From: Actinoplanes utahensis
GTDB taxonomy: Bacteria > Actinomycetota > Actinomycetes > Mycobacteriales > Micromonosporaceae
Length of the DNA stretch: 64,000 bases
Assembly: GCF_016862455.1 (NCBI RefSeq)
Contig: NZ_BOMZ01000033.1
Location: 62,001-126,000, forward strand
Reading direction: 5' to 3'
The position numbers and the translations under genes are program-made. Below are positions 1-9,653 of the stretch, in pieces. How positions within the stretch are numbered: the first letter of the stretch is position 1; every line of letters begins with the position of its first letter. A model generated the notes under the pieces. That model was not told the DNA's origin, did no database searches, and worked only from the letters and a program-made list of their open reading frames with translations.

Positions 1-2
1 GG

Positions 3-959
3 TCGCCCAGCCAGCTGCGGGAACGGCGGCCGGTGACACGGGGCGAGCCCGGCGCGGTCAACCTGCGGCTCGCGTATCGGCCGCCGCTGCACGCGGAATC
101 GCTGCTCGAATTCTTCGGGGCGCGGACCCTGCCGGGCGTGGACGAAGTGGACGGTCACACGTACCGCCGGGGATTGAATCTCCCGAACGGGACCGCAACC
201 GTCACGCTCCAGCCGGGCGACCGCTGGGTTCATGCGACGTTGCGGCTGAACGATGTGCGCGATCTGGCGCCGGCGGTGGCGCGGTGCCGGCGGCTGTTCG
301 ATCTCGATGCCGATCCGGTGGCGGTCGACGGGCTGCTGGCGGGGGATCCGGCGCTGGCGGCGGCGGTGGAGGCGGAGCCGGGAGTGCGGGTGCCGCGGGC
401 GGCGGACGGGTTCGAGATGGCGGTGCGGGCGGTGGTCGGGCAGCAGGTGAGTGTGGCGGGGGCGCGGACGACGCTGGTACGGATGCTGCGAGCGGCTGCC
501 GGTGCGTCTTCGGGGGAACCCACCCCCATCCCCCAAACCGTCACCACCGCGCCGGCCACCACTTCGACGGCACCCCCCGACCTCACCGGCTTCCCCCCAG
601 CCGATGTCATCGCCGCCCTGCCGGACACCGCTTTCGGCATGCCCGCCGCACGCCGCGCCACCGTCCGCGCTCTCGCCGAGGCCGTCGCCGACGGCAAGCT
701 GGACCTGGATCCCGGCGCCGACCGCGCCGAGACCACCGCCCGCCTCACCGACCTTCCCGGCATCGGCGCCTGGACCGCCGGCTATGTCGCCATGCGCGCC
801 ATCGGCGACCCCGACGTCCTCCTGTCCACCGATCTGGCCGCCCGCCGCGGCGCCGCGAATCTGGGTCTGCCGGGCTCGGCGAAAGCCCTGGCCGCCCATG
901 GCGAACGCTGGCGTCCGTGGCGTTCCTACGCGCTGATCCGCCTGTGGCGCGCCGCTTGA
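3..959 (+). CDS. alkA: Ada/AlkA-type DNA-3-methyladenine glycosylase II, C-terminal part (5' end outside window)
   Basis: Base-excision repair enzyme that removes alkylated purines. The frame is open to the left edge. The first codons read SPSQLRERRP, which matches the end of an AraC/Ada-type HTH domain, so this is the C-terminal part of an Ada-AlkA fusion rather than a gene starting at the GTG at 33. An AlkA N-terminal domain follows (NLRLAYRPPL onward), then a helix-hairpin-helix GPD domain with LPGIGAWTAGY and the probable catalytic Asp in LLSTDLAARR near the C-terminus. A Thr/Pro-rich insertion of about 30 residues (bases 505-600) interrupts the glycosylase domain. ogt follows 123 bp downstream on the same strand, suggesting an adaptive-response operon. 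The family is clear; the fused N-terminus is inferred from few codons. Confidence 0.85.
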   Translation, partial: SPSQLRERRPVTRGEPGAVNLRLAYRPPLHAESLLEFFGARTLPGVDEVDGHTYRRGLNLPNGTATVTLQPGDRWVHATLRLNDVRDLAPAVARCRRLFDLDADPVAVDGLLAGDPALAAAVEAEPGVRVPRAADGFEMAVRAVVGQQVSVAGARTTLVRMLRAAAGASSGEPTPIPQTVTTAPATTSTAPPDLTGFPPADVIAALPDTAFGMPAARRATVRALAEAVADGKLDLDPGADRAETTARLTDLPGIGAWTAGYVAMRAIGDPDVLLSTDLAARRGAANLGLPGSAKALAAHGERWRPWRSYALIRLWRAA

Positions 960-1082
960 CCCGAAGTTACTCGCCGCCCGGCCGCCGCCCGGCGTCGTCC
1001 ACAGTGGCGACTTGTCCACAGGCCGATTCCGGCGGCCGGCCCGGCCGGGCGACGCTGGCGCCCCCTGACAAGGAGATGAACG

Positions 1083-1577
1083 ATGTTGGTGCATTCGACT
1101 CTGGACACCCCGATCGGCCCGTTCACGGTTGTCGTCAGCAGGACCGGCACGGTGCGGGCGGCGGGTTTCACCACCGATGTGGCGGAGCTGATGACGCTGG
1201 TGCATCCGGCTCTGCGGGAGCCGGTGGGGCCGGGTGATCCCGGGGAGGTGGGCGCCGCCGTGGTGGCGTACCTGGGCGGGGATCTGACCGCGATCGACGC
1301 GGTCGGGGTGGAGCAGCACACGGCGGGCGCGTTCATGGCGCAGGCGTGGCGGGTGATGCGCGGGATCAAGCCGGGCGCCCCGGTGACGTACACCGGTTTC
1401 GCCGAGCTCTCCGGGCGTCCGGCGGCGATCCGTGGGGCGGCTTCGGCGTGCGCGCGCAATCCGGTGGCGTTGTTCACTCCGTGTCACCGCGTTCTGCGTA
1501 CGGACGGCTCGCTCGGTGGCTACCGATGGGGCCTGCATGTCAAGGAGTGGCTGCTGAAGCACGAGTCCGTGAGCTGA
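1083..1577 (+). CDS. ogt: Methylated-DNA--[protein]-cysteine S-methyltransferase
   Basis: Suicide repair protein that moves the alkyl group from O6-alkylguanine to its own cysteine. The product is 164 aa, normal for Ogt. The active-site motif PCHRVL and the following GSLGGYRWG segment are intact. The start is fixed by a strong Shine-Dalgarno AAGGAG 8 nt before the ATG. It lies downstream of the Ada/AlkA protein, so alkylation damage is repaired here by both glycosylase and direct-reversal routes. Nothing unusual was seen in it. Confidence 0.93.
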   Translation: MLVHSTLDTPIGPFTVVVSRTGTVRAAGFTTDVAELMTLVHPALREPVGPGDPGEVGAAVVAYLGGDLTAIDAVGVEQHTAGAFMAQAWRVMRGIKPGAPVTYTGFAELSGRPAAIRGAASACARNPVALFTPCHRVLRTDGSLGGYRWGLHVKEWLLKHESVS

Positions 1578-1608
1578 TAATGGCGTGGCAGCACGTCCCG
1601 GCCGGTCC

Positions 1609-1614
1609 TACGCT
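1609..1614 (+). promoter_or_regulatory. -10 box of valS, leaderless arrangement
   Basis: TACGCT (consensus TANNNT) ends 7 nt before the valS ATG. No Shine-Dalgarno lies between, so transcription probably begins at or next to the start codon. Confidence 0.55.
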
Positions 1615-1621
1615 GACCGGT

Positions 1622-4159
1622 ATGACTGATACGGGAACCGGGCGTCTCGGTCTCCCCGAGCGGCCGTCTCTGGACGGGCTCGAGGGGAAGTGGGCGCCGC
1701 GCTGGCAGGAGGAGGGCACGTACACGTTCGACCGTTCGAAGGAGCGGGCCGACGTGTATGCGATCGACACACCGCCGCCGACCGTATCGGGCTCGTTGCA
1801 CATCGGGCACGTCTTCTCGTACACGCACACCGACATGGTCGCGCGGTTTCAGCGGATGCGCGGCAAGGCCGTCTTCTATCCGATGGGGTTCGACGACAAC
1901 GGGCTGCCGACGGAGCGGCGGGTTCAGAACGTGTTCGGGGTCCGCTGTGACCCGTCGTTGCCGTACGACCCGTCGTGGGAGCCGCCGGCCACTCCGCCGA
2001 AGGAGCCGGAGTCGATCTCGCGGCGGAATTTCGTCGAGTTGTGCGGGCGGCTGACCGTCGAGGACGAGAAGCAGTTCGAGGCGTTGTGGCGGCGGCTGGG
2101 GCTGTCCGTCGACTGGGGTTTGACGTACACGACGATCGGGGAGACGGCGCGGGCGGTCTCGCAGCGGGCGTTCCTGGCGAATCTGGCGGCGGGGCAGGCG
2201 TACACGGCGGAGGCGCCGACGTTGTGGGACGTCGGGTTCCGGACCGCTGTCGCGCAGGCTGAGCTGGAGGATCGGGAGCGGGCGGGGGCGTACCACACGT
2301 TGCGTTTCCACGGCCCGGACGGGCCGGTGGAGATCGACACGACGCGGCCGGAGCTGTTGCCGGCGTGTGTCGCGCTGGTCCGTCATCCCGACGATGACCG
2401 GTTCGCGGGCCTGACCTCGGTCCGGACGCCGTTCTTCGATGTCGAGGTGCCGGTTCTGGCGCACCCGCAGGCCAACCCCGGCAAGGGTACGGGGATCGCG
2501 ATGGTCTGCACGTTCGGTGACCTGACCGATGTCACCTGGTGGCGGGATCTGCACCTGGACACCCGGGTGGTTCTGGGCCGGGACGGCCGGTTCCTTCCGG
2601 ACGCCCCGCCGGGTGTCCCGGTCGCCGCCTATCAGGGCCTGGCCGGCCTGACCGTCAACGCGGCCCGTGCCGAGATGGTCCGGATCCTGCGGGAGTCCGG
2701 TGATCTGGTCGGGGAGCCGCGGCCGGTGAAGCATCCGGTCAAGTTCTACGAGAAGGGTGACCGGCCGCTGGAGATCGTCACGAGCCGTCAGTGGTTCATC
2801 CGTAACGGCGGCCGTGATCCGGAGCTGCGTGCGCAGTTGCTGGCGAAGGGCCGGGAGCTGCGGTGGACGCCGGAGAGCATGCGGCATCGTTACGACCACT
2901 GGGTCGGTGGTCTGACCGGTGACTGGCTGATCAGCCGGCAGCGGTTCTTCGGTGTCGCGATCCCGGTGTGGTACGGCGTCGACGCGGCCGGCAACCCGGA
3001 CTACGACCGGTTGCTGGTTCCGGACGATGCGGCGCTGCCGATCGACCCGTCGTCGGACTGTCCTCCGGGTTTCACCGAGGAGCAGCGGGACGTCCCGGGC
3101 GGCTTCACCGCCGATCCGGACATCATGGACACCTGGGCCACGTCGTCGCTGACCCCGCAGATCGTCACCGGCTGGAGTACCGACGCGGATCTGCACGCCC
3201 GGACGTATCCGATGGATCTGCGCCCGCAGGGTCAGGAGATCATCCGGACCTGGTTGTTCTCGTCGGTGCTGCGGGCCGGTCAGCTCGGCGGTGGTCTGCC
3301 GTGGCAGCGTGCGGTCCTGTCCGGGTGGATCCTGGATCCCGACCACAAGAAGATCTCGAAGTCGAAGGACAACGCGGTCGAGACCCCGCTTCAACTGCTG
3401 GAGCAGTACGGGTCGGACGCGGTTCGCTACTGGGCGGCGCTCGGCCGTCCCGGCGCGGATCTGGCCTTCGAGCCGGCTCAGTTGAAGGTCGGGCGGCGCC
3501 TGGCGACGAAGCTGCTGAACGCGTCGAGGTTCGCGCTGGGGTTGGGTGCGGCCGAGGCGCTGCGGCAGCCGGTGACCGAGCCGCTGGACCGGGCGATGCT
3601 GGGCCGTCTGGCCGAGGTCGTGGTCGCGGCGACCGCGGCGTTCGAGGACTACCAGCACACCGATGCGCTGCAGGCGGTGGAGACGTTCTTCTGGACGTTC
3701 TGCGACGACTACATCGAGCTGGTCAAGGATCGGGCGTACGGGTCCGGTCCGGGCGCCGACTCGGCTCGGGCCGCGCTGGCCACCGGCCTGTCGGTGCTGT
3801 TGCGGTTGTTCGCGCCGTTCCTGCCGTTCGTCGCCGAGGAGATCTGGTCCTGGTGGCGGTACGGTTCGGTGCACCGCGCGACCTGGCCGACCCGGTACGA
3901 GTCGACCCGGGTCGCGCCGGAGAGTGATCCGTCGCTGCTGGATCTGGCCGGAGAGGCGCTGCGGCAGGTCCGCCGGGCCAAGTCGGACCGGAAACTGTCG
4001 ATGCGGACCGAGGTGCCGCTGGCGGAGGCGCTGGGCCCGGCCGGGATGCTGGACCGGCTGGAGCTGATCGACGGTGATTTCCGGGCGGCCGCCCGGATCG
4101 GGAAGCTCGACCTGCTCCGCGACCGCACTCCGGAGCTGGTGATCGCCTGCGCCTTCTGA
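1622..4159 (+). CDS. valS: Valine--tRNA ligase, archaeal/rickettsial-type
   Basis: Class Ia aminoacyl-tRNA synthetase charging tRNA-Val; 845 aa. The HIGH motif is SGSLHIGH near residue 55 and the KMSKS motif is KKISKSKDN near residue 577. An anticodon-binding domain follows. After HIGH the protein reads GFDDNGLPTERRVQ, where the usual bacterial ValRS has GTDHAGIATQ. The DDNGLPTER form is typical of archaeal and rickettsial ValRS, which also lack the C-terminal coiled-coil arm; none is visible here. The ATG at 1622 is chosen because a TANNNT box sits 7 nt upstream and homology starts just after; an in-frame extension to 1346 would overlap ogt. It may be the only ValRS or a second copy. Confidence 0.92.
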   Translation: MTDTGTGRLGLPERPSLDGLEGKWAPRWQEEGTYTFDRSKERADVYAIDTPPPTVSGSLHIGHVFSYTHTDMVARFQRMRGKAVFYPMGFDDNGLPTERRVQNVFGVRCDPSLPYDPSWEPPATPPKEPESISRRNFVELCGRLTVEDEKQFEALWRRLGLSVDWGLTYTTIGETARAVSQRAFLANLAAGQAYTAEAPTLWDVGFRTAVAQAELEDRERAGAYHTLRFHGPDGPVEIDTTRPELLPACVALVRHPDDDRFAGLTSVRTPFFDVEVPVLAHPQANPGKGTGIAMVCTFGDLTDVTWWRDLHLDTRVVLGRDGRFLPDAPPGVPVAAYQGLAGLTVNAARAEMVRILRESGDLVGEPRPVKHPVKFYEKGDRPLEIVTSRQWFIRNGGRDPELRAQLLAKGRELRWTPESMRHRYDHWVGGLTGDWLISRQRFFGVAIPVWYGVDAAGNPDYDRLLVPDDAALPIDPSSDCPPGFTEEQRDVPGGFTADPDIMDTWATSSLTPQIVTGWSTDADLHARTYPMDLRPQGQEIIRTWLFSSVLRAGQLGGGLPWQRAVLSGWILDPDHKKISKSKDNAVETPLQLLEQYGSDAVRYWAALGRPGADLAFEPAQLKVGRRLATKLLNASRFALGLGAAEALRQPVTEPLDRAMLGRLAEVVVAATAAFEDYQHTDALQAVETFFWTFCDDYIELVKDRAYGSGPGADSARAALATGLSVLLRLFAPFLPFVAEEIWSWWRYGSVHRATWPTRYESTRVAPESDPSLLDLAGEALRQVRRAKSDRKLSMRTEVPLAEALGPAGMLDRLELIDGDFRAAARIGKLDLLRDRTPELVIACAF

Positions 4160-4169
4160 TCGCGGAACG

Positions 4170-4201
4170 CCCGCTGACCGGCGGATTCGCCGGTCAGCGG
4201 G
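4170..4201 (+). terminator. Hairpin terminator after valS
   Basis: A perfect 14-bp GC-rich inverted repeat (4170-4183 with 4188-4201) around a GATT loop, 10 bp after the valS stop. No U-tract follows, as is common in actinomycetes. Confidence 0.7.
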
Positions 4202-4226
4202 CCACCGGTGGTCCACCATAGGAGGC

Positions 4227-4784
4227 ATGTCGATCGCCCCTGAGCAGGTTCGGGCTCCGGCCCGCGATGCGGTGCTGTTCCGGTCGTCTCCGGCGCGGAC
4301 CTTCGTCACGGTGTTCGCCGTGCTGATGGTCGCCTATCTGGCGGTGTCGCCGCTGATCGGCTGGGTCGCCGGGGGTTCCGGTGACCCGTGGTGGGTGATC
4401 GCCGCGCAGGCGGCGCTGGTCGGGGCGGGGGTGGCCGGGGCCTATGCGTTGTCGGCGCGGGCCGCCCTGCCGACCTGGGTGCGGGTGTCGTCCGGTGGGC
4501 TGGAGCTGGCCAGCCAGGATTCCGATCCGATCCTGCTGGACTGGTCGGACATCGTGACCGTGCTGGTACGCCGGGACGGGCTGCGGACGGTTCTCGAGGT
4601 GGTTCCGGGTGACCTGGACAGCGTCCATCCGGTGCAGGAGGGCGACTCCGGCGGCCCGGCCATGGCGGACACGCCGCGGGGGCCGGCTTTCATCGCCGAC
4701 CTGACCCAGATCTGGCCGAGCCCGCGCGCGCTGATGCGCGAGATCGACCGGCACCGGCACGCCGCCGCCACCGAGCAGAACTGA
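4227..4784 (+). CDS. Small membrane protein with PH-like cytoplasmic domain
   Basis: Product of 185 aa, not recognised as a named protein. After about 25 soluble residues come two hydrophobic segments (around 30-50 and 58-80). The rest is soluble and beta-rich (VRVSSGGLELASQ, WSDIVTVLVRR), resembling the PH-like domains of many actinobacterial two-TM proteins. The start is supported by a GGAGG-type site immediately upstream. The gene stands between the valS terminator and the convergent gene at 4940. Function unknown. Confidence 0.7.
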   Translation: MSIAPEQVRAPARDAVLFRSSPARTFVTVFAVLMVAYLAVSPLIGWVAGGSGDPWWVIAAQAALVGAGVAGAYALSARAALPTWVRVSSGGLELASQDSDPILLDWSDIVTVLVRRDGLRTVLEVVPGDLDSVHPVQEGDSGGPAMADTPRGPAFIADLTQIWPSPRALMREIDRHRHAAATEQN

Positions 4785-4939
4785 CGGTCAGGCCCGCTTT
4801 CTGTGTGGGGTTCGGGCGAAATACACGGCCGAGCTGCACACGCTCGAAGGCCCGTCGATCACCGGTCGAGGCCGCAGCCACTAGGCCCGTCACACGCCGC
4901 AGCGAGCAGGCCCGTCACACGCCGCAGTCGGCAGGTCTG

Positions 4940-5668
4940 TCAGAAGTCGCCGCCGCCGAAATCGCCGCCGCTGAAGTCGGTGCCGCTGTCGCCGACGGTG
5001 GGATCGCCGCCCGCGAACTCGGTGCCGGTGAAGTCACCGAACTCCGGCGAGAACAGGGCGTCGAAGATCAGCATGCCGCCGAGCACACCCGCGCCCGCGC
5101 CGAGCGCCGTCCGCCACACCGGCGTCGAATACCACCCCGCCGGGACGGGGCGTCCCTCCACCCGGCCGCCCGGGTAGTAGTAGGGCGTGTCGGCGGCCGG
5201 CCGCGGCCCCGCCTTGTAGGAGTGGCCCTGCACGGTCACCTCACGCTCGCGGGTGAGCCGCCCGGTGTTGTGCGCGGCGCCCAGCGGCGGCAGGGCGGGC
5301 CCCTCGTCGAGGCCCATCGCGAGGCGGGCGGCCCGCACATAGGTGAGTCCTTCCAGCGCGGACTCGCGGGCCAGCTCGAACTGCCGGACCGAGTTGGCCA
5401 TCTGCAACTGGCCGCCGGCCGCGTTGTACCGTTCGCCGGCGTCGGCGAGTGCCTGGCGCGCCGCCGGGTCGTCGGAGCTCAGGTTCATCACCTGGCCGCC
5501 GAGTCGCTCATACCACCGCTGGGCGTCGGCGCGGGCGTCGTCGAGCCGGGTCTGCCGGCGCGTCTCCGCGCCGCGCTGGGTGACCGCGACGATCAGGCCG
5601 ATCACCACGACGATGACCAGGATGAGCAACACGCCTCTCATGTTTCCCACGGTACCCCCGCCGGTCAT
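4940..5668 (-). CDS. Membrane-anchored protein with Gly-Asp-Phe-rich tail, unknown function
   Basis: Product of 242 aa. One N-terminal membrane segment (LLILVIVVVIGLIVAV), then a charged, probably helical region to about residue 130, a Tyr/Pro-rich stretch, a second weakly hydrophobic segment (ALGAGAGVLGGMLIFDALF), and a tail with FGDF, DFSGGDF and FGGGDF repeats. The ATG at 5668 is preferred over the one at 5641 because AGAAGGG lies 6 nt upstream. It is divergent from rmuC with only 24 bp between starts. The family is not recognised; the GGGDF tail recalls the C-termini of TPM-domain proteins, but no TPM domain is evident. Confidence 0.65.
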   Translation of the reverse strand: MTGGGTVGNMRGVLLILVIVVVIGLIVAVTQRGAETRRQTRLDDARADAQRWYERLGGQVMNLSSDDPAARQALADAGERYNAAGGQLQMANSVRQFELARESALEGLTYVRAARLAMGLDEGPALPPLGAAHNTGRLTREREVTVQGHSYKAGPRPAADTPYYYPGGRVEGRPVPAGWYSTPVWRTALGAGAGVLGGMLIFDALFSPEFGDFTGTEFAGGDPTVGDSGTDFSGGDFGGGDF

Positions 5669-5692
5669 GTCTCACCCTTCTGGCAATCTGCG

Positions 5693-6829
5693 ATGGTGAC
5701 GTTCTCGACACTGGCCGTGGTCCTCGCCTGTCTCGCCGCCGGCGCCGCCGCCGGATGGCTGGCCGCCCGGGCCCGCGCGGCCACCGACATCGCCCGTCTG
5801 GAGGCGACGCTGGAGGCCGCCCGCGACGGCGAGCAGCGCCTCGAGCAGTCGTTGCGGGCGCTGTCCTATGAGGCGACCGCCCAGTCGCAGGAGGCGGTGG
5901 CGCGGGCGGTGGCGCCGCTGCACGACACGCTGCTCCGCTACGAGCAGCGGGTGGCCCAGCTGGAGCACGACCGGGTGGACGCCTACGCCGAGCTGCGGGA
6001 GCAGGTGCGGTCGATGGGGGCGGTCTCCGGCGAGTTGCGCACCGAGACCCGGCAGCTGGTGGCGGCGTTGCGGGCGCCGCAGGTGCGGGGCCGGTGGGGT
6101 GAGCATCAGTTGCGGCGCATCGTGGAGGCGGCCGGGCTGCTGGAGCACTGCGACTTCGCCGAGCAGGTGACGGCGGCGACCGACGAGCAGGGGGTGCGGC
6201 CCGACCTGGTGGTCCGGTTGTACGGCGGCCGCACCGTCGTGGTGGATGCGAAAGCGCCGCTGGAGGGCTATCTGTCGGCGATGGAGGCCCGCGACGAGCA
6301 CACCCGCGACGGCCACCTGGACCAGCACGCCCGTCATCTGCGGATGCACGTGGACGCGCTGTCGGCGAAGAAGTACTGGTCGGCGTTCGAGTCGACGCCG
6401 GATTTCGTGGTGCTGTTCGTGCCGGCCGACCCGTTCCTGGACGCGGCGTTGCAGCGGGATCCGGCGCTGATGGAGCACGCGTTCCGCCGCAACATCGTGC
6501 TCGCCACCCCGGCGACGCTCATCGCGATGCTGCGGACGGTCGCCTACTCGTGGCGGCAGGAGGCGCTGACCCGTAACGCGGCGGCGGTGCACGGGCTGGC
6601 CCGGGAGTTGTACGCGCGGTTGTCCACGCTCGGCGACCATGTGGACAAGCTGGGGACATCGCTGTCGGGGGCGGTCACGGCGTACAACCGGGCGGTCGGG
6701 TCGCTGGAGTCACGGGTGCTGGTCAGTGCCCGCAAGCTGGCCGAGATGGGGGTGTCCGACGAGGAGCTGCTCCCACCCGTACAGGTGGAGATCGCTCCTC
6801 GTCAGCCGCAAGCCCCGGAGTTCAGTTAG
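5693..6829 (+). CDS. rmuC: DNA recombination protein RmuC
   Basis: RmuC-family protein limiting inversion at short inverted repeats; the family carries a nuclease-like fold. Product 378 aa. N-terminal membrane anchor ([20 protein letters not shown]), a coiled coil to about residue 130, then the conserved core with [39 protein letters not shown] and [15 protein letters not shown] much longer in-frame extension upstream has no domain content and runs antisense to the neighbour. The stop overlaps the convergent ispH stop by 4 nt. Confidence 0.88.
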   Translation: MVTFSTLAVVLACLAAGAAAGWLAARARAATDIARLEATLEAARDGEQRLEQSLRALSYEATAQSQEAVARAVAPLHDTLLRYEQRVAQLEHDRVDAYAELREQVRSMGAVSGELRTETRQLVAALRAPQVRGRWGEHQLRRIVEAAGLLEHCDFAEQVTAATDEQGVRPDLVVRLYGGRTVVVDAKAPLEGYLSAMEARDEHTRDGHLDQHARHLRMHVDALSAKKYWSAFESTPDFVVLFVPADPFLDAALQRDPALMEHAFRRNIVLATPATLIAMLRTVAYSWRQEALTRNAAAVHGLARELYARLSTLGDHVDKLGTSLSGAVTAYNRAVGSLESRVLVSARKLAEMGVSDEELLPPVQVEIAPRQPQAPEFS

Positions 6830-7800
6830 CTCGCCTTCGCCGCGGCGGCGGCTTTCATGTCCCTGCGCAGCTCCTGCGGCAGGGAGAAGGTGAGCCGCTC
6901 CTCGGCGGTGGTGAACTCGGTGACCTCGCCGAAGCCGCGCTCGGCGAGGTGGGCGAGCACCTCCATGACCAGGTCCTCGGGGACGCTGGCGCCGGACGAG
7001 ACGCCGACCGTGGTGGCGCCCTCCAGCCACGCGTCCTGGATCTCGGAGGCGTAGTCGACCAGGTGCCCGGCCCGGGCGCCGGCGCCGAGGGCCACCTCGA
7101 CCAGGCGCACCGAGTTGGACGAGTTGGTGGAACCGACCACGATCACCACGTCGCACTCCGGCGCGATCTCCTTGATCACGTGCTGGCGGTTGGACGTGGC
7201 GTAGCAGATGTCGTCGCTGGGCGGCGACTGCAGCAGCGGCAGCCGGGTCTTGAGCCGGGCGACGGTCTCCATGGTCTCGTCGACCGACAGGGTGGTCTGG
7301 GAGAGCCAGACGACCTTGGCCGGGTCGCGGACCACGACGTTGTCGACGTCGTCGGGGCCGTCGACGAGCTGGATGTGCCGGGGAGCCTCACCGGCGGTGC
7401 CGATGACCTCCTCGTGGCCCTCGTGACCGATCAGCAGGATGTCGTAATCCTCGGCGGCGAAGCGCTTGGCCTCGTGGTGCACCTTGGTCACCAGGGGGCA
7501 GGTGGCGTCGATCGCCTTCAGGTTGCGCTCGCGGGCCTGCTCGTGCACCTCGGGCGCGACGCCGTGGGCGGAGAAGACGACCGTCGAACCCTCGGGAACC
7601 TCGTAGTTCTCCTCCACGAAGATCGCGCCGCGGGCCTCCAGCGTGCTGACCACGTGCTTGTTGTGCACGATCTGCTTACGCACGTAGACCGGGGCGCCGT
7701 AGAGTTTCAGCGCCTCCTCGACGGTCTGCACGGCGCGGTCGACACCGGCGCAGTAACCACGCGGTTTGGCGAGCAACACCCGTTTACGAGCTTCAGTCAC
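6826..7800 (-). CDS. ispH: 4-hydroxy-3-methylbut-2-enyl diphosphate reductase
   Basis: Last step of the MEP isoprenoid pathway, giving IPP and DMAPP; a 4Fe-4S enzyme. Product 324 aa. The three cluster cysteines are in [14 protein letters not shown] and [11 protein letters not shown]. Substrate-binding His and Glu lie in [13 protein letters not shown] and [11 protein letters not shown]. The GTG at 7800 is chosen because homology starts right after it and a TACCAT box lies 6 nt upstream; the upstream in-frame extension is not conserved. Neighbours xseA and xseB are a common actinobacterial context for this lytB-type gene. Confidence 0.95.
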   Translation of the reverse strand: MTEARKRVLLAKPRGYCAGVDRAVQTVEEALKLYGAPVYVRKQIVHNKHVVSTLEARGAIFVEENYEVPEGSTVVFSAHGVAPEVHEQARERNLKAIDATCPLVTKVHHEAKRFAAEDYDILLIGHEGHEEVIGTAGEAPRHIQLVDGPDDVDNVVVRDPAKVVWLSQTTLSVDETMETVARLKTRLPLLQSPPSDDICYATSNRQHVIKEIAPECDVVIVVGSTNSSNSVRLVEVALGAGARAGHLVDYASEIQDAWLEGATTVGVSSGASVPEDLVMEVLAHLAERGFGEVTEFTTAEERLTFSLPQELRRDMKAAAAAKAS

Positions 7801-7806
7801 CCGGCC

Positions 7807-7812
7807 ATGGTA
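7807..7812 (-). promoter_or_regulatory. -10 box of ispH, leaderless arrangement
   Basis: TACCAT on the minus strand, 6 nt before the ispH GTG, with no ribosome-binding site between. Confidence 0.5.
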
Positions 7813-7928
7813 CGTGCAGGTCTCCGCCGCCCGCCTCTCTGCGATCAGCGCCACAGCCGGCGCCGCAGGTCAGGCAGCGTAAAGCCGTTTCGCCGCGGAT
7901 CACCCGGAACGACCGTGATACTCGTTTC

Positions 7929-8432
7929 ATGAGCGCGGATCTGTGGCCGTCTGTCCCGGCCGTGCTGCGTGTGATGACCGGCTGGGCGCTTCTCGGCGTC
8001 GGCCTGCTCGACATCGCTGTCGAGGTGGACGGTGGGCTCACCCGGACGTACCTGGTGTTCCACCTGATGATCGTGGCCGGCGGCGTGCTGCTGCTGTTGC
8101 GGCAGCGGCTGGCCCCGAGCCGCGCCGGTCTCCTGGTCACCGCCGGGACGGTGGTCGCCGCGACGGCGCTCACCGCGCTGCCCGGCCAGGCGGGCTACCC
8201 GTTCCCGTTCTGGGGTGACGGCGCCGGCGTCGACCGGTTCCACCTGGGCGCCGACCTGCTCTTCTGGGGTTGTGCGGGCCTGTTGCTGGCGGCGGTCCTG
8301 GCGCAGGCCGAGCGGTTCCTGCCGGAACGGCGGACCCCCATCGACCTCTCCCGGTACGGCGGTCACGCGGAAGTGCGTTCGATGGCCGCCACCCCGGATC
8401 GCGCGGGGGAAAATGTCGGTGGGCTTACGTAA
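7929..8432 (+). CDS. Four-TM membrane protein, unknown function
   Basis: Product of 167 aa with about four hydrophobic segments: VLRVMTGWALLGVGLLDIAV, LVFHLMIVAGGVLLLL, LLVTAGTVVAATALTAL and LLFWGCAGLLLAAVLAQ, then a short charged tail. It is not recognised. The ATG is preceded by GATACT at 6 nt, a weaker version of the leaderless arrangement seen elsewhere here. It is divergent from ispH and ends 9 bp before xseA. Confidence 0.65.
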   Translation: MSADLWPSVPAVLRVMTGWALLGVGLLDIAVEVDGGLTRTYLVFHLMIVAGGVLLLLRQRLAPSRAGLLVTAGTVVAATALTALPGQAGYPFPFWGDGAGVDRFHLGADLLFWGCAGLLLAAVLAQAERFLPERRTPIDLSRYGGHAEVRSMAATPDRAGENVGGLT

Positions 8433-8435
8433 TCT
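8430..8435 (+). promoter_or_regulatory. -10 box of xseAB, leaderless arrangement
   Basis: TAATCT 6 nt before the xseA GTG; it overlaps the stop of the preceding gene. Confidence 0.5.
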
Positions 8436-8441
8436 GGCCGG

Positions 8442-9653
8442 GTGAACGAGCCGAGCACCGCCGAAGAGCCCTGGCCGGTCCGTGTCGTCAGCCAGAAGAT
8501 CGGGGCCTGGATCAACAAGCTGGGCTGGGTCTGGGTGGACGGGCAGGTCGCCCAGATCAACCGCCGTCCCGGCTCGGGCGTGGTCTTCCTGACCCTGCGC
8601 GACCCCTCGGCCGACCTGAGCCTGACCGTCACCACCCACCACGACGTGCTGCACGCCGGCGCGCCCGACCTGTCCGAGGGCGCCCGGGTCACCCTGCACG
8701 CGAAACCGGAGTTCTATCCGGCCCGCGGCACGCTGAGCCTGCGCGCCGACGAGATCCGCCAGGTCGGCATCGGCGAGTTGCTGGCCCGCCTGGAGAAACT
8801 GAAGCGCCTGCTGGCCGCGGAGGGGCTGTTCGCGCGCGAGCGCAAACGGCGGCTGCCGTTCCTGCCGCGCCGGGTCGGCCTGATCACCGGCAAGGCCAGC
8901 GCCGCCGAGCGCGACGTGCTGATGAACGCACGACGCCGCTGGCCGTCGGTGGACTTCCGGGTGATCAACGTGCTGGTGCAGGGCGCCAACGCGGTGCCGC
9001 AGATCATCGAGGCGCTGAAGGTGCTGGACGGCGACGACACGGTCGACGTCATCGTGATCGCTCGGGGTGGCGGCAGTGTGGAGGATCTGCTGCCGTTCTC
9101 CGACGAGGCGCTGTGCCGGGCCGTGTTCGGCGCTCGCACCCCGGTGGTCAGCGCGATCGGCCACGAGACCGACGCGCCGCTGCTGGATTATGTGGCCGAC
9201 CTGCGTGCCTCCACCCCGACCGACGCGGCCAAGCGGATCGTGCCGGACCTGGCCGAGGAGCAGCGGCTGATCAGCCAGGCGAAAGCGCGGCTGGACCGGG
9301 CGGTCATCGGCATGATCGACCGGGAGCGGCAGCGGATCGAGTCGTGGCGGTCCCGGCCGGTGCTGGCCCGCCCGGAGGTGCTGATCGACCAGCGGGCCAC
9401 CGAGGTGACCGCTCTGCGGGACCGGGCCGGCCGCAGCCTGGAGCACCGGCTGCGCCGTGCCGACGACGCGCTGGAGCACACTCTCGCCCGGCTGCGCGCG
9501 CTGTCCCCGGCCAAGACGCTGGATCGTGGCTACGCGATCGTGCAACGCCCCGACGGGCATGTGGTCCGCGCCGCGGACGAGGTGTCCACGGGCGACCTTC
9601 TTCGGATCCGGCTCGCCGACGGCGAGCTGCGAGCAGCGGTAATGGAGAGTTGA
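8442..9653 (+). CDS. xseA: Exodeoxyribonuclease VII large subunit
   Basis: Catalytic subunit of the single-strand exonuclease VII; 403 aa. N-terminal OB fold ([20 protein letters not shown]), a central domain with [34 protein letters not shown] and [21 protein letters not shown] (family motifs), and a C-terminal coiled coil. The closing segment [13 protein letters not shown] is also typical. Its stop overlaps the xseB start by one base (TGATG), indicating translational coupling and a shared transcript. Confidence 0.95.
   Translation: MNEPSTAEEPWPVRVVSQKIGAWINKLGWVWVDGQVAQINRRPGSGVVFLTLRDPSADLSLTVTTHHDVLHAGAPDLSEGARVTLHAKPEFYPARGTLSLRADEIRQVGIGELLARLEKLKRLLAAEGLFARERKRRLPFLPRRVGLITGKASAAERDVLMNARRRWPSVDFRVINVLVQGANAVPQIIEALKVLDGDDTVDVIVIARGGGSVEDLLPFSDEALCRAVFGARTPVVSAIGHETDAPLLDYVADLRASTPTDAAKRIVPDLAEEQRLISQAKARLDRAVIGMIDRERQRIESWRSRPVLARPEVLIDQRATEVTALRDRAGRSLEHRLRRADDALEHTLARLRALSPAKTLDRGYAIVQRPDGHVVRAADEVSTGDLLRIRLADGELRAAVMES

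Noticed and set aside
1346..1621. N-terminal extension of valS overlapping ogt
   Set aside because: Residues are out-of-frame ogt sequence; homology and the promoter box support the ATG at 1622.
1520..4309. A 929-codon open frame antisense to valS
   Set aside because: GC-rich shadow frame with Arg/Pro/Gln-rich, domain-free sequence; valS on the other strand has all class I motifs.
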